DNA of 64,000 nt from Maridesulfovibrio sp. (GTDB lineage Bacteria > Desulfobacterota > Desulfovibrionia > Desulfovibrionales > Desulfovibrionaceae): assembly GCF_963677005.1 (NCBI RefSeq), contig NZ_OY781616.1:875501-939500 (forward strand). The letters are read 5' to 3'. The translations under genes were made by a program, and so were the position numbers. Below the pieces are notes generated by a model, which was not told the origin of the DNA, made no database searches, and saw only the letters and a list, made by a program, of their open reading frames with translations. Below, one piece after another: positions 44,248-53,018 of this stretch; position 1 is the first letter of the stretch; every line of letters begins with the position of its first letter.

Positions 44248-46998
44248 GTGAAGAAAATTTCCGGGTGCTGCCGGCTTAGGCATATTGCGTTCATTTTTAT
44301 TTTTATGCTGGCTTTCGGCTCCCCTGCCGTTGCAATAGCAACGGACAGTCCGAGTTATGCCTTGCTGGTCCCGTCGGCAGAGACCATTAACCTTACGGGC
44401 GGAACGTATTCCGTGACGTCCTCTTCCTCCAATGCATACAGCCTTTATGCCAATTATGGTTATCCTGACTCCGACTCATTGCTCTCCATCGGTACTTTGG
44501 GGGCCGACACCACGGTAAGTGCCACGGCATCAGGTACTGACGCCTATTCCTGCGGCCTGTACGCCTCGGATATAAGCATAACCACATTGGCCGGAACAGT
44601 GAATGCGGCAGCCACAGATGCCAATCAGGCTTTCGGCCTGTACGCTACGGATGACGATGATGGTGCTTATGTATCTATCAACACCCTGTCTGGGACAATA
44701 ACCGCAACGGGCACCAACGCCGGGGCTTCCGGCATATGGACCAACGGTGATAACGGAGTAGGTGTATTGGATATTACAACCCTGTCCGGAACAGTAAGCG
44801 CCACGGCATCCAACGGGAACGCCGTTGGCATACACTCCAACTTCGCAAATATCACGACCCTGTCCGGAACAGTGAGTGCCACGGCTTCCGGGACAGTTAC
44901 GACGAGTCGATACATGTACAACAACGGAGTGGACTCAAGCGGCGGAGTATCTCTCTTTACCTATGAAAGCGGCGCTACAGCCTATGGCCTGGACTCGGAT
45001 AACGGGAAAATAACAATTGGTTCATTGACCGGTACGATTAGCGCGACTTCAAGCGACGGTCCGGCCTACGGCATACGGATGTCGACTGGTGACATAAGCA
45101 TCGGGACATTGTCCGGAAGCGTTACAGCCACGTCCTTGGGCGGTGAGTATAACACCGCAGACTCATATGCCTATACGCCCGGCAAAGCGCCCGCCTACGG
45201 ACTTTATGCCGACAGCATCGGCATCGGAACGTTGTCCGGCTCGGTAAATGTTTCATCGGCCGACGGCACCGCCTATGGGCTGTACTCGACCGGCACACTC
45301 AACGGCGGCAGTACGGACACGGCGATGCGGATTTCCGGCACGGTGGAGGCAACAGGCGCAACCGGGGCATATGCCCTGTACGCCGACGGCGCGGCCAATT
45401 TGTATATCACGGGGACAATCAAGGCCACCGCAAGCAGCGGCACAGCCTATGCCATAAAAACCGGGAACAGCGACGACAAAGTGACTCTGAGTTCGGGAGC
45501 AAGCCTGACCGGCGAGGTCGATCTGGGGGCAGGGACCGATACATTAACACTGTTGGGTTCTGGCACAACCTCTTCACTCTTCAGCAACATTGAAAATCTG
45601 GAGGTGGGCGATGGAGAAACCTCCACAAACTGGATCTGGGGCTCAGGCTCCAGTGGTTCCGTCTTTAATTCCATTAATATCTATTCAGGCGCCGAACTGA
45701 TCACAGACAGTAACACAAATCTGAGTACAACCAGTCTCACTGTGGCCTCCGGAGGAACACTGAGCATTGCGGCCTACGGGCAAAGCACGGCCGGCGTTAC
45801 GGCTGCAACAGCGACTATTGACGGCACGCTTGAAGTAGATACTTCAGCCGAGTCAGTAGGCACGACCTCGCAGCTTCTTTCCGCCAGCACGTCACTTAGC
45901 ACCACGTCCGTGGTTTCCGGCAACCCCAATTTCACGGTAACCCGCACGGACAGCGATGCCTCAGGCACAGTAACCGTATCCACCTCTTTTTCGCCCCATG
46001 ATGACGAATCCTCTCTGGCCGCCACCGCCTCGCTGGCCTCGGCTCAGGCCTTTGCCAATGTGGCCCAGAGCCGCAACCTGACCATGCTGGCGGACAGCGG
46101 GCAGGACAGCGACAAAGAGATATTGGTCGCCTCCAGCGGTTCGCTGGCCGGGCTGCTTAACCCCCGCAAACCGGAAACAACCTGGGGAATGTACCTTCAG
46201 CCGGTATTCAGCCGAGGCTCCAGAGACGGCGATTCGAATAACGAAGGCTATGATTCCTATATGGGAGGGCTGGAAATAGGCGTGGACCGCAAATTCGGCG
46301 AGAACTGGGTGTTCGGTTTTATGGCCGGAATCGGCGCAGGCCGGATCGATTTCAGCGGGTCGAATTTTGTTTCCGACGATTACGAAGATCAGGAATTATA
46401 CACAGCCGGATTGTACGGAGGATACAGGTTCATGGATTGGACCTTCAGCGATACGCTGAGCACAACCTACGCAACCCACGAATCCTACCGTAATGCAGGT
46501 CTGTCACAGACTGCCGAGGGAGATTACGACTCCATGCTGATCACGAATCAGCTTACGGCCATCTATCACTGGAGTCCGGCCGAGGGTTGGGAGATTGCAC
46601 CGCGAATCGGACTGAACATAACCCATCTGCATCGGGACGGATTCAGCGAGACCGGTGCCACCAACGCGGTCTCCTACAAGGATCTGGACACAACATTTGC
46701 TGACGGAATTCTGGGCGTGCACGTCAAGTATGACATTCAGATGGATGACACCCTTATCACACCCTACGCGGGACTTGGAGTAATCCACTCACTGGGCAGC
46801 AACGACATCACCGTACTCCAGTATCTGGCCACCACCTCGGCACAGGTAACCACGGAAAATGACTCCAATCGTCTAGCTCCGGAACTGGGCGTGACTATCG
46901 GCCTAGGGGATGCCAGCTTCACCTTAAGCTATGCCGGGGAATTCGGCGAAACCACGAACAGCAATTCCATCTTCGGTATTTTGCGGATGGATTTCTAA
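44248..46998 (+). CDS. Autotransporter (type Va secreted beta-helix protein)
   Basis: 916 residues. Signal peptide (RHIAFIFIFMLAFGSPAVA). The passenger (~50-600) is built from repeats rich in Gly/Ser/Thr, with recurring TLSGTVSATASG and SSGTAYGLY-type units, fitting a parallel beta-helix. The C-terminal ~270 residues are an autotransporter barrel (WGMYLQPVFSRGSRDGDSNN, GGLEIGVDRKFGENWVFGFM, LGVTIGLGDASFTLSYAGEF) ending in F, the BAM signal. It would display or release an adhesin-like passenger. Codon use is normal. Confidence 0.92.
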   Translation: MKKISGCCRLRHIAFIFIFMLAFGSPAVAIATDSPSYALLVPSAETINLTGGTYSVTSSSSNAYSLYANYGYPDSDSLLSIGTLGADTTVSATASGTDAYSCGLYASDISITTLAGTVNAAATDANQAFGLYATDDDDGAYVSINTLSGTITATGTNAGASGIWTNGDNGVGVLDITTLSGTVSATASNGNAVGIHSNFANITTLSGTVSATASGTVTTSRYMYNNGVDSSGGVSLFTYESGATAYGLDSDNGKITIGSLTGTISATSSDGPAYGIRMSTGDISIGTLSGSVTATSLGGEYNTADSYAYTPGKAPAYGLYADSIGIGTLSGSVNVSSADGTAYGLYSTGTLNGGSTDTAMRISGTVEATGATGAYALYADGAANLYITGTIKATASSGTAYAIKTGNSDDKVTLSSGASLTGEVDLGAGTDTLTLLGSGTTSSLFSNIENLEVGDGETSTNWIWGSGSSGSVFNSINIYSGAELITDSNTNLSTTSLTVASGGTLSIAAYGQSTAGVTAATATIDGTLEVDTSAESVGTTSQLLSASTSLSTTSVVSGNPNFTVTRTDSDASGTVTVSTSFSPHDDESSLAATASLASAQAFANVAQSRNLTMLADSGQDSDKEILVASSGSLAGLLNPRKPETTWGMYLQPVFSRGSRDGDSNNEGYDSYMGGLEIGVDRKFGENWVFGFMAGIGAGRIDFSGSNFVSDDYEDQELYTAGLYGGYRFMDWTFSDTLSTTYATHESYRNAGLSQTAEGDYDSMLITNQLTAIYHWSPAEGWEIAPRIGLNITHLHRDGFSETGATNAVSYKDLDTTFADGILGVHVKYDIQMDDTLITPYAGLGVIHSLGSNDITVLQYLATTSAQVTTENDSNRLAPELGVTIGLGDASFTLSYAGEFGETTNSNSIFGILRMDF

Positions 46999-47134
46999 AA
47001 ACGCTGTGGCGTGCTTCTGGCGATCAGAGGGAAAGCTTTTTTATCATAAGCAAAGTTGAGTTTCGGATAGAAAAGAATAATAAAAATATCTTTAGAATCA
47101 AACTTTGACTTTCATATCTAATTGTAAAAAGAGT

Positions 47135-47171
47135 AAAAAACGGAGATCTGTACCCAGACCTCCGTTTTTTT
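47135..47171 (+). terminator. Terminator after the autotransporter
   Basis: AAAAAACGGAG pairs with CTCCGTTTTTT around a 14-base loop. Symmetric T and A tracts make it work in both directions. Confidence 0.8.
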
Positions 47172-47195
47172 ATTGCAGGAACTACAGCCTGTATC

Positions 47196-47397
47196 AATCG
47201 TGTCCGGCTAACACAGTAAGCCCACTGTGGTATTGTCTGCCAGTTTGGAAATAAGCTTTTCAGCGTTCCATGAGAAGTTCGGCCAGTCTTGATGTTCGTG
47301 TATCCACATTGCTTTTGCCCTTGTTTGCGGTGAATGCAGGTGTTATTCACCGCAGGTTTTGCGGTGATTGTAGGTCTTATTTACCGCAAAAGCAAAT
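47196..47397. repeat. Dispersed repeat, copy C (long form), with right direct repeat
   Basis: Starts with the direct repeat that matches 44017-44042. Then a ~65-bp block (CAGTTTGGAAATAAGCTTTT ... GATGTTCGTGTA) shared with 48167-48231 and 52257-52321, then TTTGCGGTGAAT, ATTCACCGCA, TTTGCGGTGATT and TTTACCGCAAA. It lies directly upstream of higB. Confidence 0.8.
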
Positions 47398-47458
47398 TGA
47401 GGTGCAATTAAAAACATATGACGTTTGACATATCACCCTTGGCGTTATACTTTATAGC

Positions 47459-47743
47459 ATGATCAAGTCATTCAAGAACCGCGAAACCGAAAAGCTCTTC
47501 AATCGTCAATTCTCGAAGATAATTCCCAATCAACTGGCAAGAGCTGCATACAAAAAACTGGTTCAAATTGATTCCGCATATGATTTAAATGATTTGAAAG
47601 TGCCTCCGGGCAATCGGCTGGAGCTTTTGAAAGGCGACAGGGCCGGACAGTACAGTATAAGGATTAATAATCAGTACCGAATCTGTTTTATATGGGAAGG
47701 CAGGCATGCCTCACAGGTGGATGTTACTGATTATCACAGTTAG
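47459..47743 (+). CDS. higB: HigB-type toxin
   Basis: 94 residues: FKNRETEKLFNRQFSKIIPN, PPGNRLELLKGDRAGQYSIR and INNQYRICFIWEG are the HigB/RelE-fold signatures. It precedes the antitoxin by 8 bases, the higBA order. The toxin is a ribosome-dependent mRNA interferase in studied members. Confidence 0.93.
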   Translation: MIKSFKNRETEKLFNRQFSKIIPNQLARAAYKKLVQIDSAYDLNDLKVPPGNRLELLKGDRAGQYSIRINNQYRICFIWEGRHASQVDVTDYHS

Positions 47744-47751
47744 GAGGAAAG

Positions 47752-48063
47752 ATGGCAGACTTCAGTCCCGTACATCCCGGCGAAATTCTGCTTGAGGAAT
47801 TCATGGAGCCTTTGGAAATCAGCCGCAACAAGCTGGCAAATGCCCTTTGCGTTCCGGCCCAGAGAGTCGGGCAGATTGTAAAGGGCCAGCGCAGTATCAC
47901 TGTTGATAGCGCCATGCGTTTAGCAAAATTTTTCGGAACCACCCCGCAATACTGGCTGAACCTACAGCAGCGGTATGATCTTGAGATTGCCAAGGATGAT
48001 AACTTGGCTGAGCGAATTGATCGGGAAGTGCGGACTTGTGAGGAAATGCGTTTTTGTGTTTGA
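47752..48063 (+). CDS. higA: HigA-type antitoxin
   Basis: 103 residues, Xre-type helix-turn-helix: HPGEILLEEFMEPLEISRNK, LANALCVPAQRVGQIVKGQR, FFGTTPQYWLNLQQRYDLEI. AGGAGGAAAG precedes the ATG. Binds HigB and its own promoter, probably within the repeat-rich upstream region. Confidence 0.94.
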   Translation: MADFSPVHPGEILLEEFMEPLEISRNKLANALCVPAQRVGQIVKGQRSITVDSAMRLAKFFGTTPQYWLNLQQRYDLEIAKDDNLAERIDREVRTCEEMRFCV

Positions 48064-48088
48064 TTTTTAGGCAGTTGGATAAATTTTG

Positions 48089-48124
48089 ACCGGGGTTATC
48101 TTTTGAGATGATCCCGGTTTTTAT
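48089..48124 (+). terminator. Terminator after higA
   Basis: ACCGGGGTTATC pairs with GATGATCCCGGT (one bulge), followed by TTTTTATTTTTT. Confidence 0.8.
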
Positions 48125-48166
48125 TTTTTACAGGTTCCGCTCCGCCCTGCCTATGCCGGACGTCTG

Positions 48167-48280
48167 TCAGTTTGGAAATCAGCTTTTCAGCGTTCCATGA
48201 AAAATTCAGCCAGTCTTGATGTTCGTGTAGGCGCTACAGGGGGGGGCTTTGGGCTTTGTTTGCGGTTAATATAGGTGGAT
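48167..48280. repeat. Dispersed repeat, copy D
   Basis: The ~65-bp block (CAGTTTGGAAATCAGCTTTT ...) is well kept, but the GCGGTGA units are degenerate (TTTGCGGTTAAT). Next to it is a run of G residues. Confidence 0.7.
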
Positions 48281-48510
48281 TTATATTTCTACGAGTTTGA
48301 TTTGAGATGAAAGGAAGCTTCTTCGCCAATAAAGACTTATATTTCCCTGGCCCAAGTAGCTGAATTTGTTTTTCAGGTGTGCATATGAACATGATATTAG
48401 TTTTGTTTTTAGTGTTAAAATATAAAACATTGAACGATGTACAAGTAGCTAAAGGAGAGCTGCCTTTTATGTATATTAATTTATTCTTTTTGTGACAACT
48501 CAGAAATTGG

Positions 48511-50490
48511 TTATTGAAATGCGTTAAGGATAGAAACTCCACATTCTAAAAGAAAATTATACATTGGATCAAAGAATTCAGGAAGTCGTGTTTCATCATC
48601 GACACTTCCCTCAGGAATGAAAATGACCATTCCTTGCCGTGCTCTGGTCAACAAAACCCTATACGCATTAAGAAGATATCGCCTACGTATTTCATCGTTT
48701 ACATTTTGCCACCTGGTTCCACGAAAGTTTTTAAATTCCCAAGCGCCGTTTTTGATTCTTAAACTCGAATCCCAAGCGACACAGGTCCAATCTAATTCAA
48801 GACCTTGTATATCAAATTCTGTGGCTGCATCTTCCAAAAAAGCGGCCGAGCGAACATCATTTTTATTATTTAAAAACCATGTCTTAGGATCGATTTGCGA
48901 TTTAACATGAATTCCGTAAGGCTTTAATCTATATGCCCCTGAGTAAGCAGTTATTCCTAGTCCTTCACTGCCACGCGCTTTTGATTTAAGCCAATTTTTG
49001 GCAGCCTCAAGATCCCGAGTCACTTTAAGTGGATAAACTTCTCTTAATTCTTTATTCAACTCCACAGCAGTCTTCAGATTTAGGTCTAATATAGCCTTTA
49101 CAAACCCTGAAAGGCGCTCAGATCTAAAAGATCTAACTGAAACAGATAGATGTAAATCTTTCTTGATCGTAAGTTGTTCATCCGAAAGAGCTGAATAGAT
49201 GTTGTTACCATTTGTATATTCAATCTCAGTCAGTTGATCAGAAGCATACACATCCCAATGAGGATACGAATCATGTATTGCAGTAAACCATTCGGGTAGC
49301 CCCGCCTCACCAGTATTTATCTCTTGTCCCCCGCCTATCAGGCAAATAATTGTTGCCCAGTCCTCATGCCTATCAAGTACACTTATTAAGAATTCTGGCT
49401 CAGACATTGAGAAGTCACGCATGTTTCTTTTTTTAGACATAAAAGAAGTCGCCTGCTCTTTAGTCCATGCTCTTTGAGCTTCATCAAAAACAGCCACTCG
49501 TTCGATTGGGGCTAGATCGCTTTGCAAATTATCATCTCGAAAGTGGTGTATATTTTGGATGAACGCTTTAGCTTTTCGACGGGCTTTACCCTTGGTGGTC
49601 TTTACGTCTGAGCATGATGCTACTTCATTTCTTGCAAGAGCTTCCTGCAAAACATCTACTAACGGTCCATTCCCGGACAGGAATACGGCATGTTCACCTT
49701 CGTCAACATTATGCCGTTCATTTGCAATATTAAGTCCGGCAAGAGTCTTACCTGCGCCAGGAACACCAGTGATAAAGCAAATTGATTTTCGCTTTTGAAG
49801 CTTAGAGTGGTCAATAATGGATGAAATTGTATTTGAAGTAGCGGCAAGATTTATAGCACCAGAATCTGATCTAGAAATTTCTTTTACGCTATGCCCTGTA
49901 TAAAGGGCTTGGGCAGCTTCAATAATTGTAGGAGTGGGCCTATATACCGAATTTAGCCATACTTCAGAGTCTATTTGATTCTTACATGCAATTTTATTTA
50001 ATATTTCTGATAAATATTCAGCAATGTTGTTCTTATTCGCCATAATGGGCTGATAAATAGCATCAGGATATTTATTAAGAACCAATTCCTCTCGTGGCGC
50101 TTCAGTTGAAACAACGACAGGAATAATCGCACAATTATGACTTTGCTCATGGAAATTTTTCAAATCAACCGAATAATCTAGTACCTGCTCTATTGCTGAT
50201 TTCGTATATTTATTATCTCCAACCTTGAATTCCAGAGCAAAAACGATTCCACGATAGATAATAACTACATCTATACGTTTTCCCATTCGGGGAATCGCAT
50301 ACTCAAAAGCGATATAAGCCCCTGAAAAATTTTTTAGCTCACGTTGAAGTATCTCTATCTGAGCTATCCAAGCATTTTTTTGTAAATCTTCTAATGCAAA
50401 TGAATGATTCTGAGTTAAGTCACCAAGGATTGAAGATGGTGAATCGAGAAGAAATTTATCAACTGGTTCAGAATAATAGGCTCTTATCAC
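48511..50490 (-). CDS. PD-(D/E)XK nuclease-DUF2075 helicase, probable defence protein
   Basis: 659 residues. The first ~130 carry a nuclease-like core with D74 (RIDVVIIY) and E87-F-K89 (ALEFKVG). From ~235 there is a DUF2075 helicase: Walker A FITGVPGAGKT (242-249), VAVFDEAQRAW, and C-terminal VLLTRARQGMVIFIP typical of SF1 motif VI. It lies alone on the minus strand between a TA pair and core genes. Such fusions are common in defence islands; specific system unknown. Confidence 0.82.
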   Translation of the reverse strand: MIRAYYSEPVDKFLLDSPSSILGDLTQNHSFALEDLQKNAWIAQIEILQRELKNFSGAYIAFEYAIPRMGKRIDVVIIYRGIVFALEFKVGDNKYTKSAIEQVLDYSVDLKNFHEQSHNCAIIPVVVSTEAPREELVLNKYPDAIYQPIMANKNNIAEYLSEILNKIACKNQIDSEVWLNSVYRPTPTIIEAAQALYTGHSVKEISRSDSGAINLAATSNTISSIIDHSKLQKRKSICFITGVPGAGKTLAGLNIANERHNVDEGEHAVFLSGNGPLVDVLQEALARNEVASCSDVKTTKGKARRKAKAFIQNIHHFRDDNLQSDLAPIERVAVFDEAQRAWTKEQATSFMSKKRNMRDFSMSEPEFLISVLDRHEDWATIICLIGGGQEINTGEAGLPEWFTAIHDSYPHWDVYASDQLTEIEYTNGNNIYSALSDEQLTIKKDLHLSVSVRSFRSERLSGFVKAILDLNLKTAVELNKELREVYPLKVTRDLEAAKNWLKSKARGSEGLGITAYSGAYRLKPYGIHVKSQIDPKTWFLNNKNDVRSAAFLEDAATEFDIQGLELDWTCVAWDSSLRIKNGAWEFKNFRGTRWQNVNDEIRRRYLLNAYRVLLTRARQGMVIFIPEGSVDDETRLPEFFDPMYNFLLECGVSILNAFQ

Positions 50491-50690
50491 AAAATGCTCC
50501 TAAATTATTATTGTCATCAAAATAATTAATAGAACAACTTTATGCAAGATTACAAAATGTAAAAGTCCTATCTACCTCTCACTCAAGTGATATCACGGGT
50601 ACTCCACCTATCATTCCCTCAATTCAACATACGCACGTTAGCTGAATTCGCGGGCCGGATTGATCTTGGAAGCTAAAAATTCAGCATTTA

Positions 50691-50730
50691 ACCTTGCAGT
50701 CCTTGCGTATTCATGCAAGGTCATTTTTTG
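50691..50730 (+). terminator. Hairpin in the gap before ppiC
   Basis: ACCTTGCA (50691-50698) pairs with TGCAAGGT (50714-50721), followed by CATTTTTTG. The 313-base gap between the DUF2075 gene and ppiC otherwise shows no gene; the hairpin could end a short leader RNA. Confidence 0.55.
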
Positions 50731-50803
50731 TGACGCATTAAATCGCAATGGCAAGACAACATGGTTAATTGAATTTTATATTAAAACTTATAGGAGCACG
50801 TAC

Positions 50804-51085
50804 ATGGCAAAAGCATCTGCACGTCATCTTTTGGTTAGTGATGAACAGACCTGTCTGGACCTGAAAAAACAAATTCAGGACGGCGCAGACTTTGGTGAAC
50901 TGGCAAAAAAATACTCCAGTTGTCCTTCCGGTCAACGCGGTGGCGAACTCGGTGAGTTCCGCCCCGGCCAGATGGTTCCGGAATTTGATACAGTTGTGTT
51001 CAATGAAGCCGTTGGCGAAGTTCATGGACCCGTAAAAACACAATTCGGTTACCACCTGCTGATCATCGATAGCCGCGAAGACTAA
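50804..51085 (+). CDS. ppiC: Parvulin-type peptidylprolyl isomerase
   Basis: 93 residues from the ATG with TAGGAGCACGTAC upstream; the earlier in-frame start adds 48 unlikely residues. It is the single-domain cytoplasmic PpiC (par10) type: [48 protein letters not shown]. Catalyses cis-trans isomerisation of peptidyl-proline bonds. Monocistronic, with a terminator 26 bp downstream. Confidence 0.95.
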   Translation: MAKASARHLLVSDEQTCLDLKKQIQDGADFGELAKKYSSCPSGQRGGELGEFRPGQMVPEFDTVVFNEAVGEVHGPVKTQFGYHLLIIDSRED

Positions 51086-51110
51086 ACAACTCTTCACCGC
51101 TGTAATAAAT

Positions 51111-51143
51111 AAAGCCCCGACTAAGTCTGGGCTTTTTTTTTTT
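51111..51143 (+). terminator. Terminator after ppiC
   Basis: AAAGCCC pairs with GGGCTTT around CGACTAAGTCT, followed by 11 or more T residues. Confidence 0.88.
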
Positions 51144-51372
51144 GAGTTACGCACATCGCATTTACCCTTGTATGTGATGATTGAAAGAGATGTTTACGGT
51201 GGGCCTTTTTTTTCTGTTTTCGCGGTTATATCTTTTATTTTCGCTATTTTTTTGTGCGACAGTTGCGGCCTTATCTCGATAAATATCCGACTGGACCACA
51301 ACGGGCCTTCAGAGTAAAAGCACGAAGACATTGATGAATAGTAGCAGAAAACGAGCATATGGGAGCTGCAAT

Positions 51373-52173
51373 ATGACTATATTAAATCGGGCCTGGAATG
51401 TTGTTGAACGGATTCGCTCCAAAGCACCGCTTGTACACAGTATCACCAACTATGTGGTTATGAATAATACGGCCAATGGACTGCTGGCTATCGGTGCATC
51501 CCCCATCATGGCGCATGCGCAGGAGGAGATGCAGGAGATGGTGGGCATCTCCAACAGCCTTGTGCTGAATATCGGTACGCTGAGTGCTCCGTGGATTTCC
51601 AGCATGCTTGTTGCCGGAAAGGCCGCAAAGGCGGCATCCAAGCCGGTTGTTTTTGATCCGGTAGGCGTGGGCGCAAGCTCGTTCCGGACGCAAACCTGTA
51701 CGAAAATTCTTCAGGAAGTCGGGCCTACAATTATTCGCGCTAATCCCTCCGAGATTATGGCTCTGGCCGGTGCGGACGGACAGACCAAAGGCGTGGACTC
51801 CATGCACGAGACACAGACGGCAGAGGAAGCTGCTAAATATCTTGCAGAGCACTTCGATTGTGTTGTGGCCGTAAGCGGAGAACGGGATATGGTGGTTTCC
51901 GCCACAGAGGCAGTGTGGTTGCGAGGCGGCAGTCCGCTAATGCCCAAAGTTACCGGCATGGGCTGCACCGCTAGCGCTATTTGCGGTGCCTGCGCTGCTG
52001 TGACCGAGTCCGCGTTTGATGCAGGCGTGGCGGGCATGATTATCATGAATGCTGCAGGCGGGATTGCTGCCGCCAAGGCTGTAGGTCCTGGCAGTTTTCA
52101 GATGCATTTTCTTGATGCTTTGTACTCGCTGGATAAAGAGGGTTTGATGTCGCATTGTATGGTAGAGGAATAA
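51373..52173 (+). CDS. thiM: Hydroxyethylthiazole kinase
   Basis: 266 residues from the ATG with GGGAGCTGCAAT upstream. It phosphorylates 4-methyl-5-(2-hydroxyethyl)thiazole in thiamine salvage. Motifs: SKAPLVHSITNYVVMNNTAN, VFDPVGVGAS, IIRANPSEIMALAG, VTGMGCTASAICGA. No thiE or thiD neighbour and no TPP riboswitch seen upstream. A 50-bp copy of its middle is at 43724. Confidence 0.95.
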   Translation: MTILNRAWNVVERIRSKAPLVHSITNYVVMNNTANGLLAIGASPIMAHAQEEMQEMVGISNSLVLNIGTLSAPWISSMLVAGKAAKAASKPVVFDPVGVGASSFRTQTCTKILQEVGPTIIRANPSEIMALAGADGQTKGVDSMHETQTAEEAAKYLAEHFDCVVAVSGERDMVVSATEAVWLRGGSPLMPKVTGMGCTASAICGACAAVTESAFDAGVAGMIIMNAAGGIAAAKAVGPGSFQMHFLDALYSLDKEGLMSHCMVEE

Positions 52174-52249
52174 TGCGCCAGCGGTCTCATTTATATGTTC
52201 AAAGCTCTGGTTAACGATTTTATCAGGTAACGTGCCCTGCCGGTGCCGA

Positions 52250-52395
52250 ACGTCTGGCTGTTTGGATATGAGTTTTTCGGCGTTCCATGAGAGGGTCGGT
52301 CTGTCTTGATGTTCGTGTAGGAGCAGTGCTTTTGGGGTTGTTTGCGGTGAATGAGGTGGTTATTCGCCGCATGATTTGCGGTGATTGTAAAAAAA
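52250..52395. repeat. Dispersed repeat, copy E (long form)
   Basis: Same order as copy C: the ~65-bp block (CTGTTTGGATATGAGTTTTT ... GATGTTCGTGTAGG), then TTTGCGGTGAAT, ATTCGCCGCA and TTTGCGGTGATT. It precedes the Fic antitoxin gene, as copy C precedes higBA. Confidence 0.8.
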
Positions 52396-52465
52396 TAAGG
52401 TAGTATTAATTCATCTCCAGACTGAAAATCTTGCATTTTATACAGCGAAATCATACAATTTAAAT

Positions 52466-52699
52466 ATGAGCACATTAAGCCCCAAACTTGGAAAAATCGC
52501 ACGTCCTAAAACGAAACAAGATAAACTGATGCGTCAATTTCGCTTTGCGCGTAAATCTTTTGAAATAGAAGGTATTCATTTATCAGATGAAGTATCCAAA
52601 ATTTTTGAAGACTGCATTAAATCCGGTTGCTCACCGGAGCAGCTTCATGAACAGTTACAAATACATTTAGCTGAATATGATAACTCGTTACGCAAATAA
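52466..52699 (+). CDS. Fic-associated antitoxin (VbhA-like)
   Basis: 77 residues. SFEIEG matches the inhibitory (S/T)xxxE(G/N) helix of class I Fic antitoxins, whose glutamate blocks the ATP site. GIHLSDEVSKIFEDCIKSG is the following helical part. It overlaps the Fic gene by 23 bases. Confidence 0.78.
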   Translation: MSTLSPKLGKIARPKTKQDKLMRQFRFARKSFEIEGIHLSDEVSKIFEDCIKSGCSPEQLHEQLQIHLAEYDNSLRK

Positions 52700-53018
52700 C
52701 GATCCTTACACATACCCCGACAGTGCAACTCTGATCAATTTAAAGGGAATCCGTGACGAGAAAAAGCTTGATTCATATGAAGGCCTTTGCGGTATTAAAC
52801 GAATTCTTGAAGGGCTTCCCGTTGGAAATTTTGACTATTCGCACCTAAAAGCAATTCACCACCATATTTTCCAAGACGTTTATGAATGGGCCGGACAGGA
52901 ACGCAATGTTCCGATAAGCAAAGGATCAAGCCAATTCGCAACACCTGCATTTATTAACAACCTAGCCACAGACCTCCTCAATAAACTGGTTCAGGAAAAG
53001 GCTCTTACCTCCCCTTAA
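52677..53018 (+). pseudogene. Truncated Fic-domain toxin
   Basis: 113 residues of the N-terminal Fic fold (YANNDPYTYPDSATLINLKG, YSHLKAIHHHIFQDVYEWAG, VPISKGSSQFATP). It stops before the catalytic HPFxxGNGRxxR motif, about 80-90 residues short of a normal Fic protein, at a junction that overlaps the end of the ROK gene. AMPylation activity should be lost. Confidence 0.8.

Noticed and set aside
48234..48542. 102-residue minus-strand frame after the DUF2075 gene
   Set aside because: Lies over repeat copy D and the end of the DUF2075 gene, with no ribosome site or domain.
51143..51372. TPP riboswitch upstream of thiM
   Set aside because: The conserved CTGAGA and ACCTGATCTGG-type elements are not present in the leader.
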